A stretch of DNA of 64,000 nucleotides, taken from Streptomyces durocortorensis (GTDB taxonomy: Bacteria; Actinomycetota; Actinomycetes; Streptomycetales; Streptomycetaceae). A model generated the notes under the pieces. It saw nothing but the letters and a program-made list of their open reading frames with translations, had not been told where the DNA came from and did no database searches. A program made the translations under genes and the position numbers. The stretch is from NCBI RefSeq assembly GCF_031760065.1, contig NZ_CP134500.1, positions 930,001 through 994,000 of the forward strand. The letters run 5' to 3'. Every line of letters starts with the position of its first letter. Positions within the stretch are counted from its first letter, which is position 1. Below are positions 1 to 8,908 of the stretch, piece by piece.

Positions 1-217
1 TGGTCGGGTTGATCGCGTTCGGCTTGCCGGGCTGGTTCTGCGCCTCCAGCGTGATCGACGTACCGCCGGCCAGGTCGATGCCCAGCCGGGGCGTGGTGTG
101 CCCGGACAGGAACATCCCGCCGGTGAGCGCGACCATGGCGATGAGGATCAGGGCCAGGGCACGCCCCGGCCTCCCCTGACCGCCGGACGGCCCTCGGCCC
201 TTCTTGGGTGCTGCCAC
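1..217 (-). CDS. secD: Protein translocase subunit SecD, N-terminal part (gene runs off the window)
   Basis: N-terminal ~72 residues of SecD, the Sec-translocon accessory protein that with SecF uses the proton-motive force to pull exported proteins across the membrane. Visible are a basic Gly/Lys/Arg start, one membrane segment (about residues 19-38, rich in Leu/Ile/Ala) and then the family-typical RLGIDLAGGTSITLEAQ stretch just outside the membrane. The GTG start at 215-217 follows GGAGAAACGAGAA, giving a ribosome site. It lies directly downstream of yajC on the same strand, the usual SecDF-YajC arrangement. The remainder of the gene, and probably secF, lie beyond base 1. Confidence 0.93.
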   Translation of the reverse strand, partial: MAAPKKGRGPSGGQGRPGRALALILIAMVALTGGMFLSGHTTPRLGIDLAGGTSITLEAQNQPGKPNAINPT

Positions 218-367
218 CTTCTCGTTTCTCCCTGTCCAACCGCCCCGCGCCGGGTACGCGCCCGAGCGGCCACGAAGTGTTGTGGGGGCCTGCCCCCCGC
301 AGACGACCCCACGGTCCCGGGGACGCCGCGCGCCGGTGGGCGCACGACGTCCCCGGGAGCGTGAGAA

Positions 368-847
368 CTACTTGGTGTCGGCTTCGCCGTCGGTCTTGCC
401 GTCGTCCTTGGCCTTCTTGACGTCCTTGGCGGCGGCGCTCTCGGTGTCGGCGTCGTCCTTGCCCAGGTCGATCCTGGCGGGCTCGGCGTCGTCCGTGGCC
501 GGCTCACCGGTCAGCGAGGAGGCGTCGTCGGGAACGACGGTGCCCTCCGCGTCCAGCTCCTCGTCGTCGCCGTGGACGATGCGGTTGTACTCCGCGTCGT
601 CGAGGACGGCGCCGATCGCGTTCTTCGCGTAGATGGCGTGCACGCCGGGGGCGACCTCAAGGAGGACGGTGTCGTCGTGGACTTCCTTGACGGTGGCGTA
701 CATGCCCCCGATCGTCCGGACGCCGGTGCCGGGCTGCATGTCGTTGCGCATCTGCGCGGCCGCCGCCTGCTTCTTCTTGGCGGAGCGGGTCATCAGGAAC
801 ATGGCCCCGATGAGCACGATGAAGGGGAGGAGAGTCAAGATATCCAC
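368..847 (-). CDS. yajC: Preprotein translocase subunit YajC
   Basis: 159-residue YajC, the small single-span partner of SecDF. A GTG start at 845-847 places the membrane helix at once (DILTLLPFIVLIGAMFLM), followed by a basic SAKKKQ stop-transfer and the conserved core with the MQPGTGVRTIGGMYATV stretch, which decides the identification. The C-terminal ~70 residues are Asp/Glu/Ala/Lys-rich and look disordered, an extension common in actinomycetes. The reading frame stays open upstream to 976, but that would put about 40 polar residues before the membrane helix, so the GTG is preferred. A TATATA sequence at 891-896 is a possible -10 element. It is followed by secD about 150 bases downstream. 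Confidence 0.93.
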   Translation of the reverse strand: MDILTLLPFIVLIGAMFLMTRSAKKKQAAAAQMRNDMQPGTGVRTIGGMYATVKEVHDDTVLLEVAPGVHAIYAKNAIGAVLDDAEYNRIVHGDDEELDAEGTVVPDDASSLTGEPATDDAEPARIDLGKDDADTESAAAKDVKKAKDDGKTDGEADTK

Positions 848-1013
848 GGGACGGGAATTCCTTCGCACGACCGCGCTGGAATGCGGCCTGTATATACGGG
901 GGTGGGTACACCGACCGGTAAGGGCGGCATCGGCGGAGTCTAAGCGAGTCCGCATCGATGGAACAACGCCCAGCATGGCACCCGGGTTCCTGTACTGGCG
1001 AACCTGTGACGCA

Positions 1014-2099
1014 TCACGCCCCGAACAGACCCTGTTGTCCCCTTACGCCGTGCTGCGGCGGGACCAGTCCCAGATGCGCCCATGCCGCCGGGGTGGCAAC
1101 GCGGCCGCGCGGCGTCCTGGCCAGCAGTCCTTCCCGTACGAGGAAGGGCTCGGCGACCTCCTCGACGGTCTCCCGCTCCTCCCCCACGGCGACCGCGAGG
1201 GTGGACAGGCCGACGGGGCCGCCGCCGAAGAGTTTCAGCAGGGCGCCGAGCACCGCACGGTCCAGCCGATCGAGTCCCCTGGCGTCAACCTCGTACACCT
1301 TCAGAGCCGCCGCGGCGATCTCCCGGTCGATCGCGCCCTCCGCCTTGACCTGCGCGTAGTCGCGGACGCGCCGCAGCAGGCGGTTGGCGATACGGGGCGT
1401 GCCCCGGGAGCGTCCGGCGATCTCGGCGGCGCCCTCCACGTCGATGCCGACGTCGAGGAGGCGGGCCGAGCGGTGGATGACGCGCTCCAGCTCGGCGGGG
1501 GCGTAGAACTCCATGTGGCCGGTGAAGCCGAAGCGGTCGCGCAGCGGGGGCGGCAGCAGTCCGGCCCGGGTGGTGGCCCCGACCAGGGTGAACGGCGGCA
1601 GTTCGAGGGGGATGGCGGTGGCGCCGGGGCCCTTGCCGACGATCACGTCGACGCGGAAGTCCTCCATCGCCATGTAGAGCATCTCCTCGGCGGGCCGGGA
1701 CATGCGGTGGATCTCGTCGAGGAAGAGGACCTCGCCCTCCTGGAGGGAGGAGAGGATCGCCGCGAGGTCACCGGCGTGCTGGATGGCGGGGCCCGAGGTG
1801 ATCCGGATCGGGGCGTTCATCTCGGCGGCGATGATCATCGAGAGCGTGGTCTTGCCGAGGCCGGGCGCGCCGGAGAGCAGCACGTGGTCGGCGGTGGCAC
1901 CACGGGCGCGGGCGGCCTTCAGGACCAGGTCGAGCTGTTCGCGAACCTTCTCCTGGCCGACGAACTCCTCCAGGTCCTTGGGGCGCAGGGCAGCCTCGAC
2001 GGCGGTGTCCTCGCCGTCCGCGTCGGCATCGACCAGCCGGTCGTCGAAGACCGGCCCGGTGGGCTCATCGGTCTCGGGTCCGGTCTCGTCCCAGTTCAT
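1014..2099 (-). CDS. ruvB: Holliday junction branch migration ATPase RuvB
   Basis: 361-residue AAA+ motor that drives Holliday junction branch migration with RuvA. Walker [10 protein letters not shown] is at about 77-85, Walker B LFLDEIHR at about 125-132, the sensor-1 type GATTRAG stretch near 175, and a C-terminal winged-helix DNA-binding domain with TPRGR near the end. An acidic N-terminal extension of about 35 residues precedes the AAA core, as in other actinomycete RuvB proteins. It sits 30 bases downstream of ruvA and is the last gene of ruvC-ruvA-ruvB. The length and all ATPase motifs look intact. Confidence 0.97.
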   Translation of the reverse strand: MNWDETGPETDEPTGPVFDDRLVDADADGEDTAVEAALRPKDLEEFVGQEKVREQLDLVLKAARARGATADHVLLSGAPGLGKTTLSMIIAAEMNAPIRITSGPAIQHAGDLAAILSSLQEGEVLFLDEIHRMSRPAEEMLYMAMEDFRVDVIVGKGPGATAIPLELPPFTLVGATTRAGLLPPPLRDRFGFTGHMEFYAPAELERVIHRSARLLDVGIDVEGAAEIAGRSRGTPRIANRLLRRVRDYAQVKAEGAIDREIAAAALKVYEVDARGLDRLDRAVLGALLKLFGGGPVGLSTLAVAVGEERETVEEVAEPFLVREGLLARTPRGRVATPAAWAHLGLVPPQHGVRGQQGLFGA

Positions 2100-2129
2100 T
2101 TCGGGGCCTCTTCGGTGGTTCGGTGCCGG

Positions 2130-2756
2130 TCAGCGTGCGCGGTTGAGAGTCTGCAGGGCGGCCCGCAGCAGCTGCGGCACCGGGGGTGCGGTGCCCTCGG
2201 CGACGGCGGCCTCGGCCTGCGGGGCGACGGCGTTGACCGCCTCGTCGGCCTCGCGGCTCGCGTAGCCGAGGCCGATCAGCGCGGCCTGGAGCTGGTCGCG
2301 CCAGCCGGAGGTGACAGGGGTGCCGATGCCCTGCTGGCCGATGTGCGCGCCGACCGGTTCGCCGAGCCGGTCCTTGAGCTCCAGCAGCAGTTTCTGGGCA
2401 CCCTTCTTCCCGATACCGGAGACGGCGGTGAGGGCCTTCTCGTCGCCGGTGGATACGGCGAGGCGCAGGGCGTCGGGGCTGTGGGTGGCCAGCATCGCCT
2501 GGGCGAGCCGGGGACCGACGCCGCTGGCGGTCTGGAGCAGTTCGAAAACCTGCCGCTCGTCGTCGTCCGCGAAGCCGTACAGGGTGAGGGAGTCCTCCCG
2601 GACGACGAGGGAGGTGGCGAGCCGGGCCTCCTTGCCGATGCGCAGGTCGGCGAGGGTGTGCGGGGTGCACTGGACGGCCATGCCGATGCCGCCGACCTCG
2701 ATGACGGCCGTGGTCGGGGCGAGGGCGGCCACCGGGCCGGAGACGAAGGCGATCAT
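2130..2756 (-). CDS. ruvA: Holliday junction DNA helicase subunit RuvA
   Basis: 208-residue RuvA, which forms the tetrameric platform binding the four-way junction and loading RuvB rings. The N-terminal OB fold begins [12 protein letters not shown]. Two helix-hairpin-helix motifs are visible: [13 protein letters not shown] near residue 77 and [16 protein letters not shown] near 112. The C-terminal RuvB-contacting domain has the [14 protein letters not shown] segment. The ATG at 2754-2756 overlaps the TGA of ruvC in an ATGA arrangement, implying translational coupling. The frame stays open upstream through ruvC, but that is the antisense-free shadow of ruvC coding in another frame. Confidence 0.97.
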   Translation of the reverse strand: MIAFVSGPVAALAPTTAVIEVGGIGMAVQCTPHTLADLRIGKEARLATSLVVREDSLTLYGFADDDERQVFELLQTASGVGPRLAQAMLATHSPDALRLAVSTGDEKALTAVSGIGKKGAQKLLLELKDRLGEPVGAHIGQQGIGTPVTSGWRDQLQAALIGLGYASREADEAVNAVAPQAEAAVAEGTAPPVPQLLRAALQTLNRAR

Positions 2757-3484
2757 GCGGTGGGGCCTTTCAGCGTGCGGGACGTACGGGGCGTGCGGGG
2801 CGTGTCGGCTGCGCCGGGAGTGGGGGGCGTGCCGGGCGCGCCCGGCGTACGGGAAACCCCAGACGTACGGGGTGCTCCCGGTGCGCCTGCCGTACGGGGT
2901 ATGCCGGGCGGGCCGGGCGTACGGGATACACCGGGCGTGCCTGCCGTGCGGGACATGCCGGGGGCGCCCTGTGTGCGGTGGGCCGCCACCGCCTGCTGGA
3001 GGCGGTTCTGCGCGGGCGCGCGCCAGATGTGGCAGATGGCGAGGGCCAGGGCGTCGGCGGCGTCGGCGGGCCTGGGCGGGGCATCGAGCCTCAGCAGCCG
3101 GGTCACCATGGCCCCGACCTGGGCCTTCTCCGCGCGGCCCGATCCCGTGACGGCCGCCTTGACCTCGCTGGGCGTGTGCAGGGCGACCGGAATGCCGCGC
3201 CGGGCGGCGCAGAGCATGGCCACCGCGCTTGCCTGGGCCGTGCCCATCACCGTACGGACGTTGTGCTGGGCGAAGACGCGCTCCACGGCGACGAAGGACG
3301 GGGAGTGCTCGTCGAGCCACTGCTCGATGCCGCGCTCCACGGCGACGAGCCGGTCACCCAGCTCGGCGTCCGAAGAGGTGCGCACGACGCCGACGCCGAG
3401 CATCGTCAGCGGGCGGCCCGCGACCCCTTCGACCACGCCGACCCCGCATCGGGTCAGCCCCGGGTCAATGCCCAGAACCCGCAT
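2753..3484 (-). CDS. ruvC: Holliday junction resolvase RuvC with collagen-like C-terminal tail
   Basis: 243-residue RuvC, the dimeric RNase-H-fold endonuclease that resolves Holliday junctions. The first acidic residue lies in MRVLGIDPG, the second in FVAVERVF and the last pair in [13 protein letters not shown], so the catalytic centre is intact and ends near residue 170. Bacterial RuvC is usually 165-185 residues. Here about 70 more residues follow, made of irregular nine-residue units such as SRTPGPPGI and PRTAGAPGA, a Gly-Pro-rich, Arg/Thr-containing tail encoded by a degenerate 27-base repeat (about 2770-2975). This tail is unusual; it may be disordered and DNA-binding. The ruvC stop overlaps the ruvA start. 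Confidence 0.95.
   Translation of the reverse strand: MRVLGIDPGLTRCGVGVVEGVAGRPLTMLGVGVVRTSSDAELGDRLVAVERGIEQWLDEHSPSFVAVERVFAQHNVRTVMGTAQASAVAMLCAARRGIPVALHTPSEVKAAVTGSGRAEKAQVGAMVTRLLRLDAPPRPADAADALALAICHIWRAPAQNRLQQAVAAHRTQGAPGMSRTAGTPGVSRTPGPPGIPRTAGAPGAPRTSGVSRTPGAPGTPPTPGAADTPRTPRTSRTLKGPTA
2770..2975. repeat. Degenerate 27-bp tandem repeat inside the ruvC 3' end
   Basis: Seen directly: a stretch of imperfect units built on 'cgtacggg' and 'gccgggcg' words spaced about 27 bases apart. It encodes the Gly/Pro/Arg/Thr tail of RuvC in nine-residue units. The repeat keeps the reading frame, so unit gain or loss would change tail length without disrupting ruvA coupling. Confidence 0.75.
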
Positions 3485-3578
3485 GGAGCCCCCCTGTCCT
3501 CGCCGCGTGCCGCGCCCGCTCGTTCATCTGTTCCCGCAGGCTATCGGCTCGCACTGACAAAGCCTCGCAACCACAAGA

Positions 3579-3614
3579 CGACGGGCCGACGGGGAGTGCC
3601 CCGTCGGCCCGTCG
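3579..3614 (-). terminator. Hairpin terminator downstream of yebC
   Basis: Perfect 16-bp inverted repeat: arms 3579-3594 (cgacgggccgacgggg) and 3599-3614, with a 4-base loop (agtg). It lies 42 bases past the yebC stop and 94 bases before the ruvC start. This suggests yebC transcripts end here and ruvCAB start from their own promoter in 3485-3578. Confidence 0.85.
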
Positions 3615-3656
3615 AACCAAGCCGTACCGGCTGTGCCGGCTGAACCGGCCGCGCCG

Positions 3657-4409
3657 TCAGGCGTCGACCTTCTCCATGACCTCGTCGGACACGTCGAAGT
3701 TGGCGAAGACGTTCTGCACGTCGTCGCTGTCCTCCAGCGCGTCGATGAGCTTGAAGATCTTGCGCGCGCCCTCTTCGTCCAGCTCGACCTGCATGGTCGG
3801 CAGGAAGTTGGCCTCGGCGGAGTCGTAGTCGATGCCCGCCTCCTGGAGCGCGGTGCGCACCGCGACCATGTCGGTGGCCTCGCTGACCACCTCGAAGGTC
3901 TCGCCGAGGTCGTTGACCTCCTCGGCGCCCGCGTCGAGGACCGCGCCGAGGACGTCGTCCTCGGTCAGCTCGCCCTTGGGCACGATCACGACGCCCTTGC
4001 GGTTGAACAGGTACGAGACGGAGCCCGGGTCGGCCATGGAGCCGCCGTTCCGGGTCATCGCGACACGTACGTCGGACGCGGCACGGTTGCGGTTGTCGGT
4101 GAGGCACTCGATGAGCACCGCGACACCGTTGGGGCCGTAACCCTCGTACATGATCGTCTCGTAGTCGGCGCCGCCCGCTTCGAGACCGCCGCCACGCTTG
4201 ACGGCGGAGTCGATGTTCTTGTTCGGGACGGAGCTCTTCTTCGCCTTCTGGATGGCGTCGACGAGCGTCGGGTTGCCATCGGGGTCCACGCCGCCGGAGC
4301 GCGCCGCGACCTCGATGTTCTTGATCAGCTTCGCGAAGAGCTTGCCGCGCTTGGCGTCAATCACGGCCTTCTTGTGCTTCGTCGTAGCCCATTTAGAGTG
4401 GCCGGACAT
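3657..4409 (-). CDS. YebC/PmpR family protein (ribosome-associated/regulatory factor)
   Basis: 250-residue YebC-family protein beginning [20 protein letters not shown], the diagnostic N-terminus. The middle contains [14 protein letters not shown], the acidic-face signature, and the C-terminus ends with [16 protein letters not shown] sequence. Members were described as DNA-binding transcriptional regulators, and some act in translation of difficult proline stretches. The ATG at 4407-4409 follows GGAG; the slightly longer frame start at 4433 lacks support. It is 61 bases downstream of pdxT on the same strand and is followed by a strong terminator. Confidence 0.95.
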   Translation of the reverse strand: MSGHSKWATTKHKKAVIDAKRGKLFAKLIKNIEVAARSGGVDPDGNPTLVDAIQKAKKSSVPNKNIDSAVKRGGGLEAGGADYETIMYEGYGPNGVAVLIECLTDNRNRAASDVRVAMTRNGGSMADPGSVSYLFNRKGVVIVPKGELTEDDVLGAVLDAGAEEVNDLGETFEVVSEATDMVAVRTALQEAGIDYDSAEANFLPTMQVELDEEGARKIFKLIDALEDSDDVQNVFANFDVSDEVMEKVDA

Positions 4410-4470
4410 CTGCCTTCTCCTTCGCGTCACCAAAATCGAGTCGAACCCGAGAGATCCTACCGGGGTCCGC

Positions 4471-5064
4471 TCAGTTCACTGCGCGCACCATGTCCACGAA
4501 CAGAGCGTGCACGCGATGGTCGCCGGTCAGTTCAGGATGGAACGACGTGGCAAGGACATTTCGCTGGCGCACGGCCACGATGTGCCCGCCGTGTTCGGCG
4601 ATGACTTCGGCCTCGGCTCCGACGGACTCCACCCAGGGGGCGCGGATGAAGACGCCCTCCACCGGGCCGCCATCGATCCCGGCGACCTCGACCGCGGCTT
4701 CGAAGGACTCGTTCTGGCGGCCGAAGGCGTTGCGCCGCACGATCATGTCGATGCCGCCGACGGTCTCCTGGCCCGAGCGCGGGTCGAGGATCTTCTCGGC
4801 CAGCATGATCATCCCGGCGCAGGTGCCGTAGACCGGCATGCCGGCCCGGACCCGCTCGCGCAGGGGCTCCATCATGCCGAAGAGGACGGCCAGCTTGGAC
4901 ATGGTGGTCGACTCGCCGCCGGGGATGACCAGGCCGTCGACCTCGGCGAGCTCCTCGGGGCGCCGGACCGGCCTGGCCACGGCGTCCGCCGAGGCCAGGG
5001 CGATCAGGTGCTCCCGTACGTCGCCCTGGAGAGCGAGGACGCCGATCAGGGGGGTGTCGCTCAT
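4471..5064 (-). CDS. pdxT: Pyridoxal 5'-phosphate synthase glutaminase subunit PdxT
   Basis: 197-residue class I glutaminase that releases ammonia from glutamine for PdxS. It starts [15 protein letters not shown], carries the GGES oxyanion motif ([10 protein letters not shown], about 48-57), the nucleophile in [10 protein letters not shown] (Cys82) and the His-Glu pair in SFHPELTGD near 174. All catalytic residues are present. It lies six bases after pdxS in the same direction, so the two subunits of the PLP synthase are surely co-transcribed and made in balance. Confidence 0.97.
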   Translation of the reverse strand: MSDTPLIGVLALQGDVREHLIALASADAVARPVRRPEELAEVDGLVIPGGESTTMSKLAVLFGMMEPLRERVRAGMPVYGTCAGMIMLAEKILDPRSGQETVGGIDMIVRRNAFGRQNESFEAAVEVAGIDGGPVEGVFIRAPWVESVGAEAEVIAEHGGHIVAVRQRNVLATSFHPELTGDHRVHALFVDMVRAVN

Positions 5065-5070
5065 CAGTGA

Positions 5071-5991
5071 TTACCAGCCGCGGTTGGCGTAGCGCTCGGA
5101 CTCGGGCAGCGTGTCGCAGTTGATGCCGACCATGGCCTCGCCCAGGTTGCGGGAGGCGTCCGCGATGACCTTCGGGTCGTCGTAGAAGGTGGTGGCCTTC
5201 ACGATGGCGGCGGCGCGCTTGGCCGGGTCGCCGGACTTGAAGATGCCGGAGCCGACGAAGACGCCCTCGGCGCCGAGCTGGCGCATCAGCGCGGCGTCGG
5301 CCGGGGTGGCGACGCCACCGGCGGAGAACAGCACGACGGGCAGCTTGCCGAGCTCGGCGACCTCCTTGACCAGCTCGTAAGGGGCGCGCAGGTCCTTGGC
5401 GGCGGCGTACAGCTCGTTGTTGTCGAAGCCGCGCAGACGCGCGATCTCGTTCTTGATCTGGCGCAGGTGGCGGACGGCCTCGACGACGTTGCCGGTGCCG
5501 GCCTCGCCCTTCGAGCGGATCATGGCCGCGCCCTCGGCGATGCGGCGCAGGGCCTCGCCCAGGTTGGTGGCGCCGCACACGAAGGGGGTGGTGAAGGCGA
5601 ACTTGTCGCTGTGGTTGACCTCGTCGGCCGGGGTGAGGACCTCGGACTCGTCGATGTAGTCGACGCCGAGGGACTGGAGGACCTGGGCCTCGACGAAGTG
5701 GCCGATGCGGGACTTGGCCATGACGGGGATGGAGACGGCCCCGATGATCTCCTCGATCATGTTGGGGTCGGACATCCGGGCCACGCCGCCGTCCTTGCGG
5801 ATGTCGGCCGGGACCCGCTCCAGGGCCATGACGGCCACGGCGCCCGCGTCCTCGGCGATCTTCGCCTGCTCGGCGTCGACGACGTCCATGATCACGCCGC
5901 CCTTGAGCTGCTCGGCCATGCCGCGCTTGACGCGGGCGGTGCCGGTGGCGGGGGACTCGGTGGACTGCGGGGTGCTGGGAAGCGTGGACAC
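5071..5991 (-). CDS. pdxS: Pyridoxal 5'-phosphate synthase lyase subunit PdxS
   Basis: 306-residue (beta/alpha)8 subunit that makes PLP from ribose 5-phosphate, glyceraldehyde 3-phosphate and ammonia supplied by PdxT. Recognised by [18 protein letters not shown], the [17 protein letters not shown] segment, the catalytic lysine in [11 protein letters not shown], the second lysine region [12 protein letters not shown] and the phosphate-binding [11 protein letters not shown]. The N-terminal ~20 residues (Ser/Thr/Pro-rich) are a normal actinomycete extension. It is first in pdxS-pdxT-yebC; its upstream region (5992-6167) contains a 22-bp tandem repeat. Confidence 0.97.
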   Translation of the reverse strand: MSTLPSTPQSTESPATGTARVKRGMAEQLKGGVIMDVVDAEQAKIAEDAGAVAVMALERVPADIRKDGGVARMSDPNMIEEIIGAVSIPVMAKSRIGHFVEAQVLQSLGVDYIDESEVLTPADEVNHSDKFAFTTPFVCGATNLGEALRRIAEGAAMIRSKGEAGTGNVVEAVRHLRQIKNEIARLRGFDNNELYAAAKDLRAPYELVKEVAELGKLPVVLFSAGGVATPADAALMRQLGAEGVFVGSGIFKSGDPAKRAAAIVKATTFYDDPKVIADASRNLGEAMVGINCDTLPESERYANRGW

Positions 5992-6093
5992 GGGACCTCA
6001 CTCGGTGAAAAGACGCTGGATGCTGCATCGCCGAGCAAACGCTGCGGGACCAGTCCACAGCAAGGGCCAATGGGCAGGCCGTGGATCGTTTTG

Positions 6094-6176
6094 GAGTCGG
6101 CCCTGCGTGGTTTCGGGGTCAGCCCTGCGTGGTTTCGGGGTCGGTCCTGCGCGGTTCGGGGTCGGTCCTACGTACC
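6094..6176. repeat. 22-bp tandem repeat between pdxS and the LemA-like gene
   Basis: About four units of the pattern ggtcggccctgcgtggtttcgg, the last two degenerate and the third one base shorter. The block fills most of the space between the stop of the LemA-like gene (6168) and about 100 bases upstream of the pdxS start. No hairpin dominates it. It could hold protein-binding sites for pdxST control or be a neutral slippage product. Confidence 0.8.
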
Positions 6177-6713
6177 GGGACGGTCCGCCAGGGCCACCGG
6201 CGGGGCGTCGTCCATCTCGAAGGCCAGCGGGAACGGCGCGTGCCCGGCCAGCCGGAACAGTCTGACCGTACGGTGCCGGCGCAGCGCGCGGGCCGCGCGC
6301 ACGGAGTCGTTGTGGAAGCGGCGGGCCATGGGGACACGGCGTACGGCGGCGGCCAGTTCGACGGCCGCGTCCTCGCCGCCGGGGACCTCCTTAACCGCCT
6401 CCACCTGGGCCGGTTCGCCGAAGACGGCGCGCAGGGCGGTGCTCAGCTCGCTCTCGGCGACCTCGCGGTGGTCCTCCTCGGCCTGCCGGGCGGCGTGCGC
6501 TGCCTCGTACAGAACGATCGAGGCGGCCGGGTCCAGGACGCCGGAGGTGGCCAGCTCCTGGGTGACCGAGGCGCGGCGCAGCAGTTGGGCGTCGAGGGCG
6601 GCGCGGGCGGCGTCGATCCGGGAGTGCAGGCGGTCGAGGCGGCCCGCGGTCCAGCTGAGGTACACGCCGATCGCGACGAGGGCGACGACGATCCAGATGA
6701 GGGTTACGGTCAC
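6168..6713 (-). CDS. LemA-like membrane-anchored protein
   Basis: 181 residues. A single membrane segment lies at the very N-terminus (VTLIWIVVALVAIGVYLSW), followed by a helical stretch RLDRLHSRIDAARAALDAQLLRRASV, which closely matches the LemA family pattern of one membrane helix, then a long helical hairpin with the 'V..A...LD.QL.RR' signature. The remainder is Ala/Glu/Arg-rich and helical. The function of the family is unknown. The GTG at 6711-6713 is chosen because it begins just before the membrane helix; TAGCGT eight bases upstream suggests a leaderless start. It lies between pimA and pdxS on the same strand. Confidence 0.8.
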   Translation of the reverse strand: MTVTLIWIVVALVAIGVYLSWTAGRLDRLHSRIDAARAALDAQLLRRASVTQELATSGVLDPAASIVLYEAAHAARQAEEDHREVAESELSTALRAVFGEPAQVEAVKEVPGGEDAAVELAAAVRRVPMARRFHNDSVRAARALRRHRTVRLFRLAGHAPFPLAFEMDDAPPVALADRPGT

Positions 6714-6827
6714 GGGCCCACACGCTACCGTCGCCGTGGCCTCCCCCTTCAACAGGAGGCCCCAACGCCGCCGTCGCCGGAGCCCCGCCCCGGCGCAGGC
6801 CCCGGCGGCCCGGCTCGAACCGCGCCC

Positions 6828-7988
6828 TCAGTCCCGCGCCAGCCCGAACCGCGCCCGCAGCCCCGAGCGTTCGTCCGCCGCGACGGAAGCGGCCCCGTCC
6901 GTCACCGTCTCGTACACCGCGAGGATGTCGGCCCCCACCGTCGCCCAGTCGAAGCGCCGCACGTGCGCCTCGCCGCGCTCGCGCAGTCCGGCCCGGCGCT
7001 CCGGGTCGCCCAGCAGCCGGATCGCGGCGGCGGCCAGCGCGTCGGCGTCCTCGTTGGCGAACAGGTCGCCCGCCGCGCCCTGGTCCAGCACTTGGGCGAA
7101 CGCGTCGAGGTCGCTGGCGAGCACCGGCGCACCGGCCGACAGCGCCTCCACCAGGATGATCCCGAAGCTCTCGCCACCGGTGTTGGGGGCCACGTACACA
7201 TCGACGCTGCGCAGCAGACGGGCCTTGTCCTCGTCGCTGACCATGCCGAGGAACTCGACGCGCTCGCGCAGCTCCTTCGGCAGGGATGCCACCGCCTCCT
7301 CCTCGTCCCCGCGCCCCGCGACCAGCAGCCGGGTCTCCGGGCGGGCGGCGAGGATCGCGGGCAGAGCCTTCATCAGGACGGGCAGCCCCTTGCGGGGTTC
7401 GTCGATGCGGCCGATGAAGCCGAGGGTCTGCCCCTGCCATTCGGCCTTCGGCTCGGCCTTGGCGAAGAAGCCGACGTCGACGCCGTTCGGGATGACGACG
7501 GCGTCGCCGCCGAGGTGCTCGACCAGGGTGCGCCGGGCGTACTCGCTGACCGCGATCCGGGCGCTGATCTTCTCCAGCGCGGGCTGGAGGATCGGGTAGG
7601 CGGCGATCATCGCCCGGGAGCGCGGGTTGGAGGTGTGGAAGGTGGCCACGATCGGTCCCTGCGCCGCCCAGCAGGCCAGCAGGCCCAGCGACGGGGAGGT
7701 CGGTTCGTGGATGTGGATCACGTCGAACGTGCCGTCGTGCAGCCAGCGCCGTACCCGGGCCGCCGACAGGAAGCCGAAGTTCAGCCGGGCGACCGAGCCG
7801 TTGTACGGGACGGGGACGGCCCGGCCCGCCGAGACGACGTAACGGGGCAGCGGGGTCTCGTCGTCGGCCGGGGCCAGGACGGAGACCTCGTGGCCGAGCC
7901 GGATCAGGTGTTCGGCGAGGTCCCGGATGTGGAACTGCACACCGCCCGGTACGTCCCACGAGTACGGGCAGACGATGCCGATCTTCAC
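6828..7988 (-). CDS. pimA: Phosphatidyl-myo-inositol mannosyltransferase PimA-like
   Basis: 386-residue GT-B glycosyltransferase (family GT4). The start MKIGIVCPYSWDVPGGVQFH, the acceptor-side YNGSVARLNFG, DVIHIHEP and IVATFHTSN match mycobacterial PimA, which puts the first mannose from GDP-mannose on phosphatidylinositol. The nucleotide-sugar domain shows FIGRIDEPRKGLPVLM and the E-x7-E type motif GESFGIILVEAL. The C-terminal ~25 residues are variable. The GTG start overlaps the TGA of the upstream acyltransferase, so pgsA, acyltransferase and pimA are translationally coupled, making a phosphatidylinositol mannoside operon. Confidence 0.93.
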   Translation of the reverse strand: MKIGIVCPYSWDVPGGVQFHIRDLAEHLIRLGHEVSVLAPADDETPLPRYVVSAGRAVPVPYNGSVARLNFGFLSAARVRRWLHDGTFDVIHIHEPTSPSLGLLACWAAQGPIVATFHTSNPRSRAMIAAYPILQPALEKISARIAVSEYARRTLVEHLGGDAVVIPNGVDVGFFAKAEPKAEWQGQTLGFIGRIDEPRKGLPVLMKALPAILAARPETRLLVAGRGDEEEAVASLPKELRERVEFLGMVSDEDKARLLRSVDVYVAPNTGGESFGIILVEALSAGAPVLASDLDAFAQVLDQGAAGDLFANEDADALAAAAIRLLGDPERRAGLRERGEAHVRRFDWATVGADILAVYETVTDGAASVAADERSGLRARFGLARD

Positions 7989-8908
7989 GTGGTGTCCCCC
8001 CGGGGTTCCAGGTCGTCCAGCCAGAGCCGCTGGAGCATGTGCCAGTCCTCCGGGTGTTCGGCGATGCCGGTGGCGTAGGCGTCGGCCAGGGCCTGGGTCA
8101 TGACGGACGTCCTCTCGGCGCGGGTGCCTTCCTCCGGCACCTCGACCGCCGGGTGGACGCGGGCCCCCATCACCGGTGTGCCGTCGTACCAGAGGGTCAC
8201 CGGCAGCAGCAGCGCGCCCGTCTGCTGGGCGAGCAGCGCGGGTCCGGCGGGCATCCGGGCGGTGGCACCGAAGAACGACACCTCCACCCCGGAGGCGGAC
8301 AGGTCCCGGTCCGCGACCAGGCAGACCAGGCCGCCCGCGCGCAGTCGGCGGGCCAGGGTCCCGAAGGCCGCCCCGCCGCTGTGCGGCAGGACCTCCATGC
8401 CGAGGCCCTCTCGGTAGGCGACGAACCGGTCGTAGAGCGACTCGGGGTCGAGCCGTTCCGCGACGGTGGTGAAGGGGACCTTCAGGTCGGTGGTGACCCA
8501 GGCTCCGGCGAGGTCCCAGTTGCCCAGGTGCGGCAGGGCGAGGATCACGCCGTTCCCGGCGTCCAGGGCTTCGGTGAGCAGGTGCGCGTCCTTGACGTCG
8601 ATGCTCGCCCTGATCCGTTCCGGGCTCCAGGTCGGCAGCCGGAACGACTCCATCCAGTAGCGCATGTAGGAGCGCATCCCGGCCCGGGACAGCTCGGCAA
8701 GACGCTCCGGACCCGCGTCGGGGACGACCCGCGCCAGGTTCGACTCAAGCCGCAGCACGCTCTTGCCGCGCCGCTTCCACGCCTGGTCGGCGATGGTGCG
8801 GAAGAGGGCCGCCGCGGCGGGCTCGGGCAGCGTCTTCAGGGCGCTCCAGCCCAGTCCGTACAGCCCGTCGGTGACCCGGCCCTTCAGGCCGGACGCGCCG
8901 CCGCTCAC
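7985..8908 (-). CDS. Phosphatidylinositol mannoside acyltransferase (LpxL/HtrB-like)
   Basis: 307 residues of the lysophospholipid acyltransferase fold as in lipid A acyltransferases and mycobacterial PatA, which acylates the mannose of PIM. The HX4D catalytic motif is visible in LALPHLGNWDLAG, and the second conserved block is CLVADRDLSASGVEVSFFG with PAGPALLAQQTGALLLPV after it. No signal peptide; probably peripheral on the inner leaflet. The GTG start overlaps the pgsA TGA and its own TGA overlaps the pimA GTG. Context makes PIM the likely acceptor, although the family alone would not say so. Confidence 0.9.
   Translation of the reverse strand: MSGGASGLKGRVTDGLYGLGWSALKTLPEPAAAALFRTIADQAWKRRGKSVLRLESNLARVVPDAGPERLAELSRAGMRSYMRYWMESFRLPTWSPERIRASIDVKDAHLLTEALDAGNGVILALPHLGNWDLAGAWVTTDLKVPFTTVAERLDPESLYDRFVAYREGLGMEVLPHSGGAAFGTLARRLRAGGLVCLVADRDLSASGVEVSFFGATARMPAGPALLAQQTGALLLPVTLWYDGTPVMGARVHPAVEVPEEGTRAERTSVMTQALADAYATGIAEHPEDWHMLQRLWLDDLEPRGDTT

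Noticed and set aside
633..3557. A 974-codon plus-strand open frame opposite ruvB-ruvA-ruvC
   Set aside because: It is the antisense shadow of well-recognised genes in high-GC DNA; it has no ribosome site or known domain.
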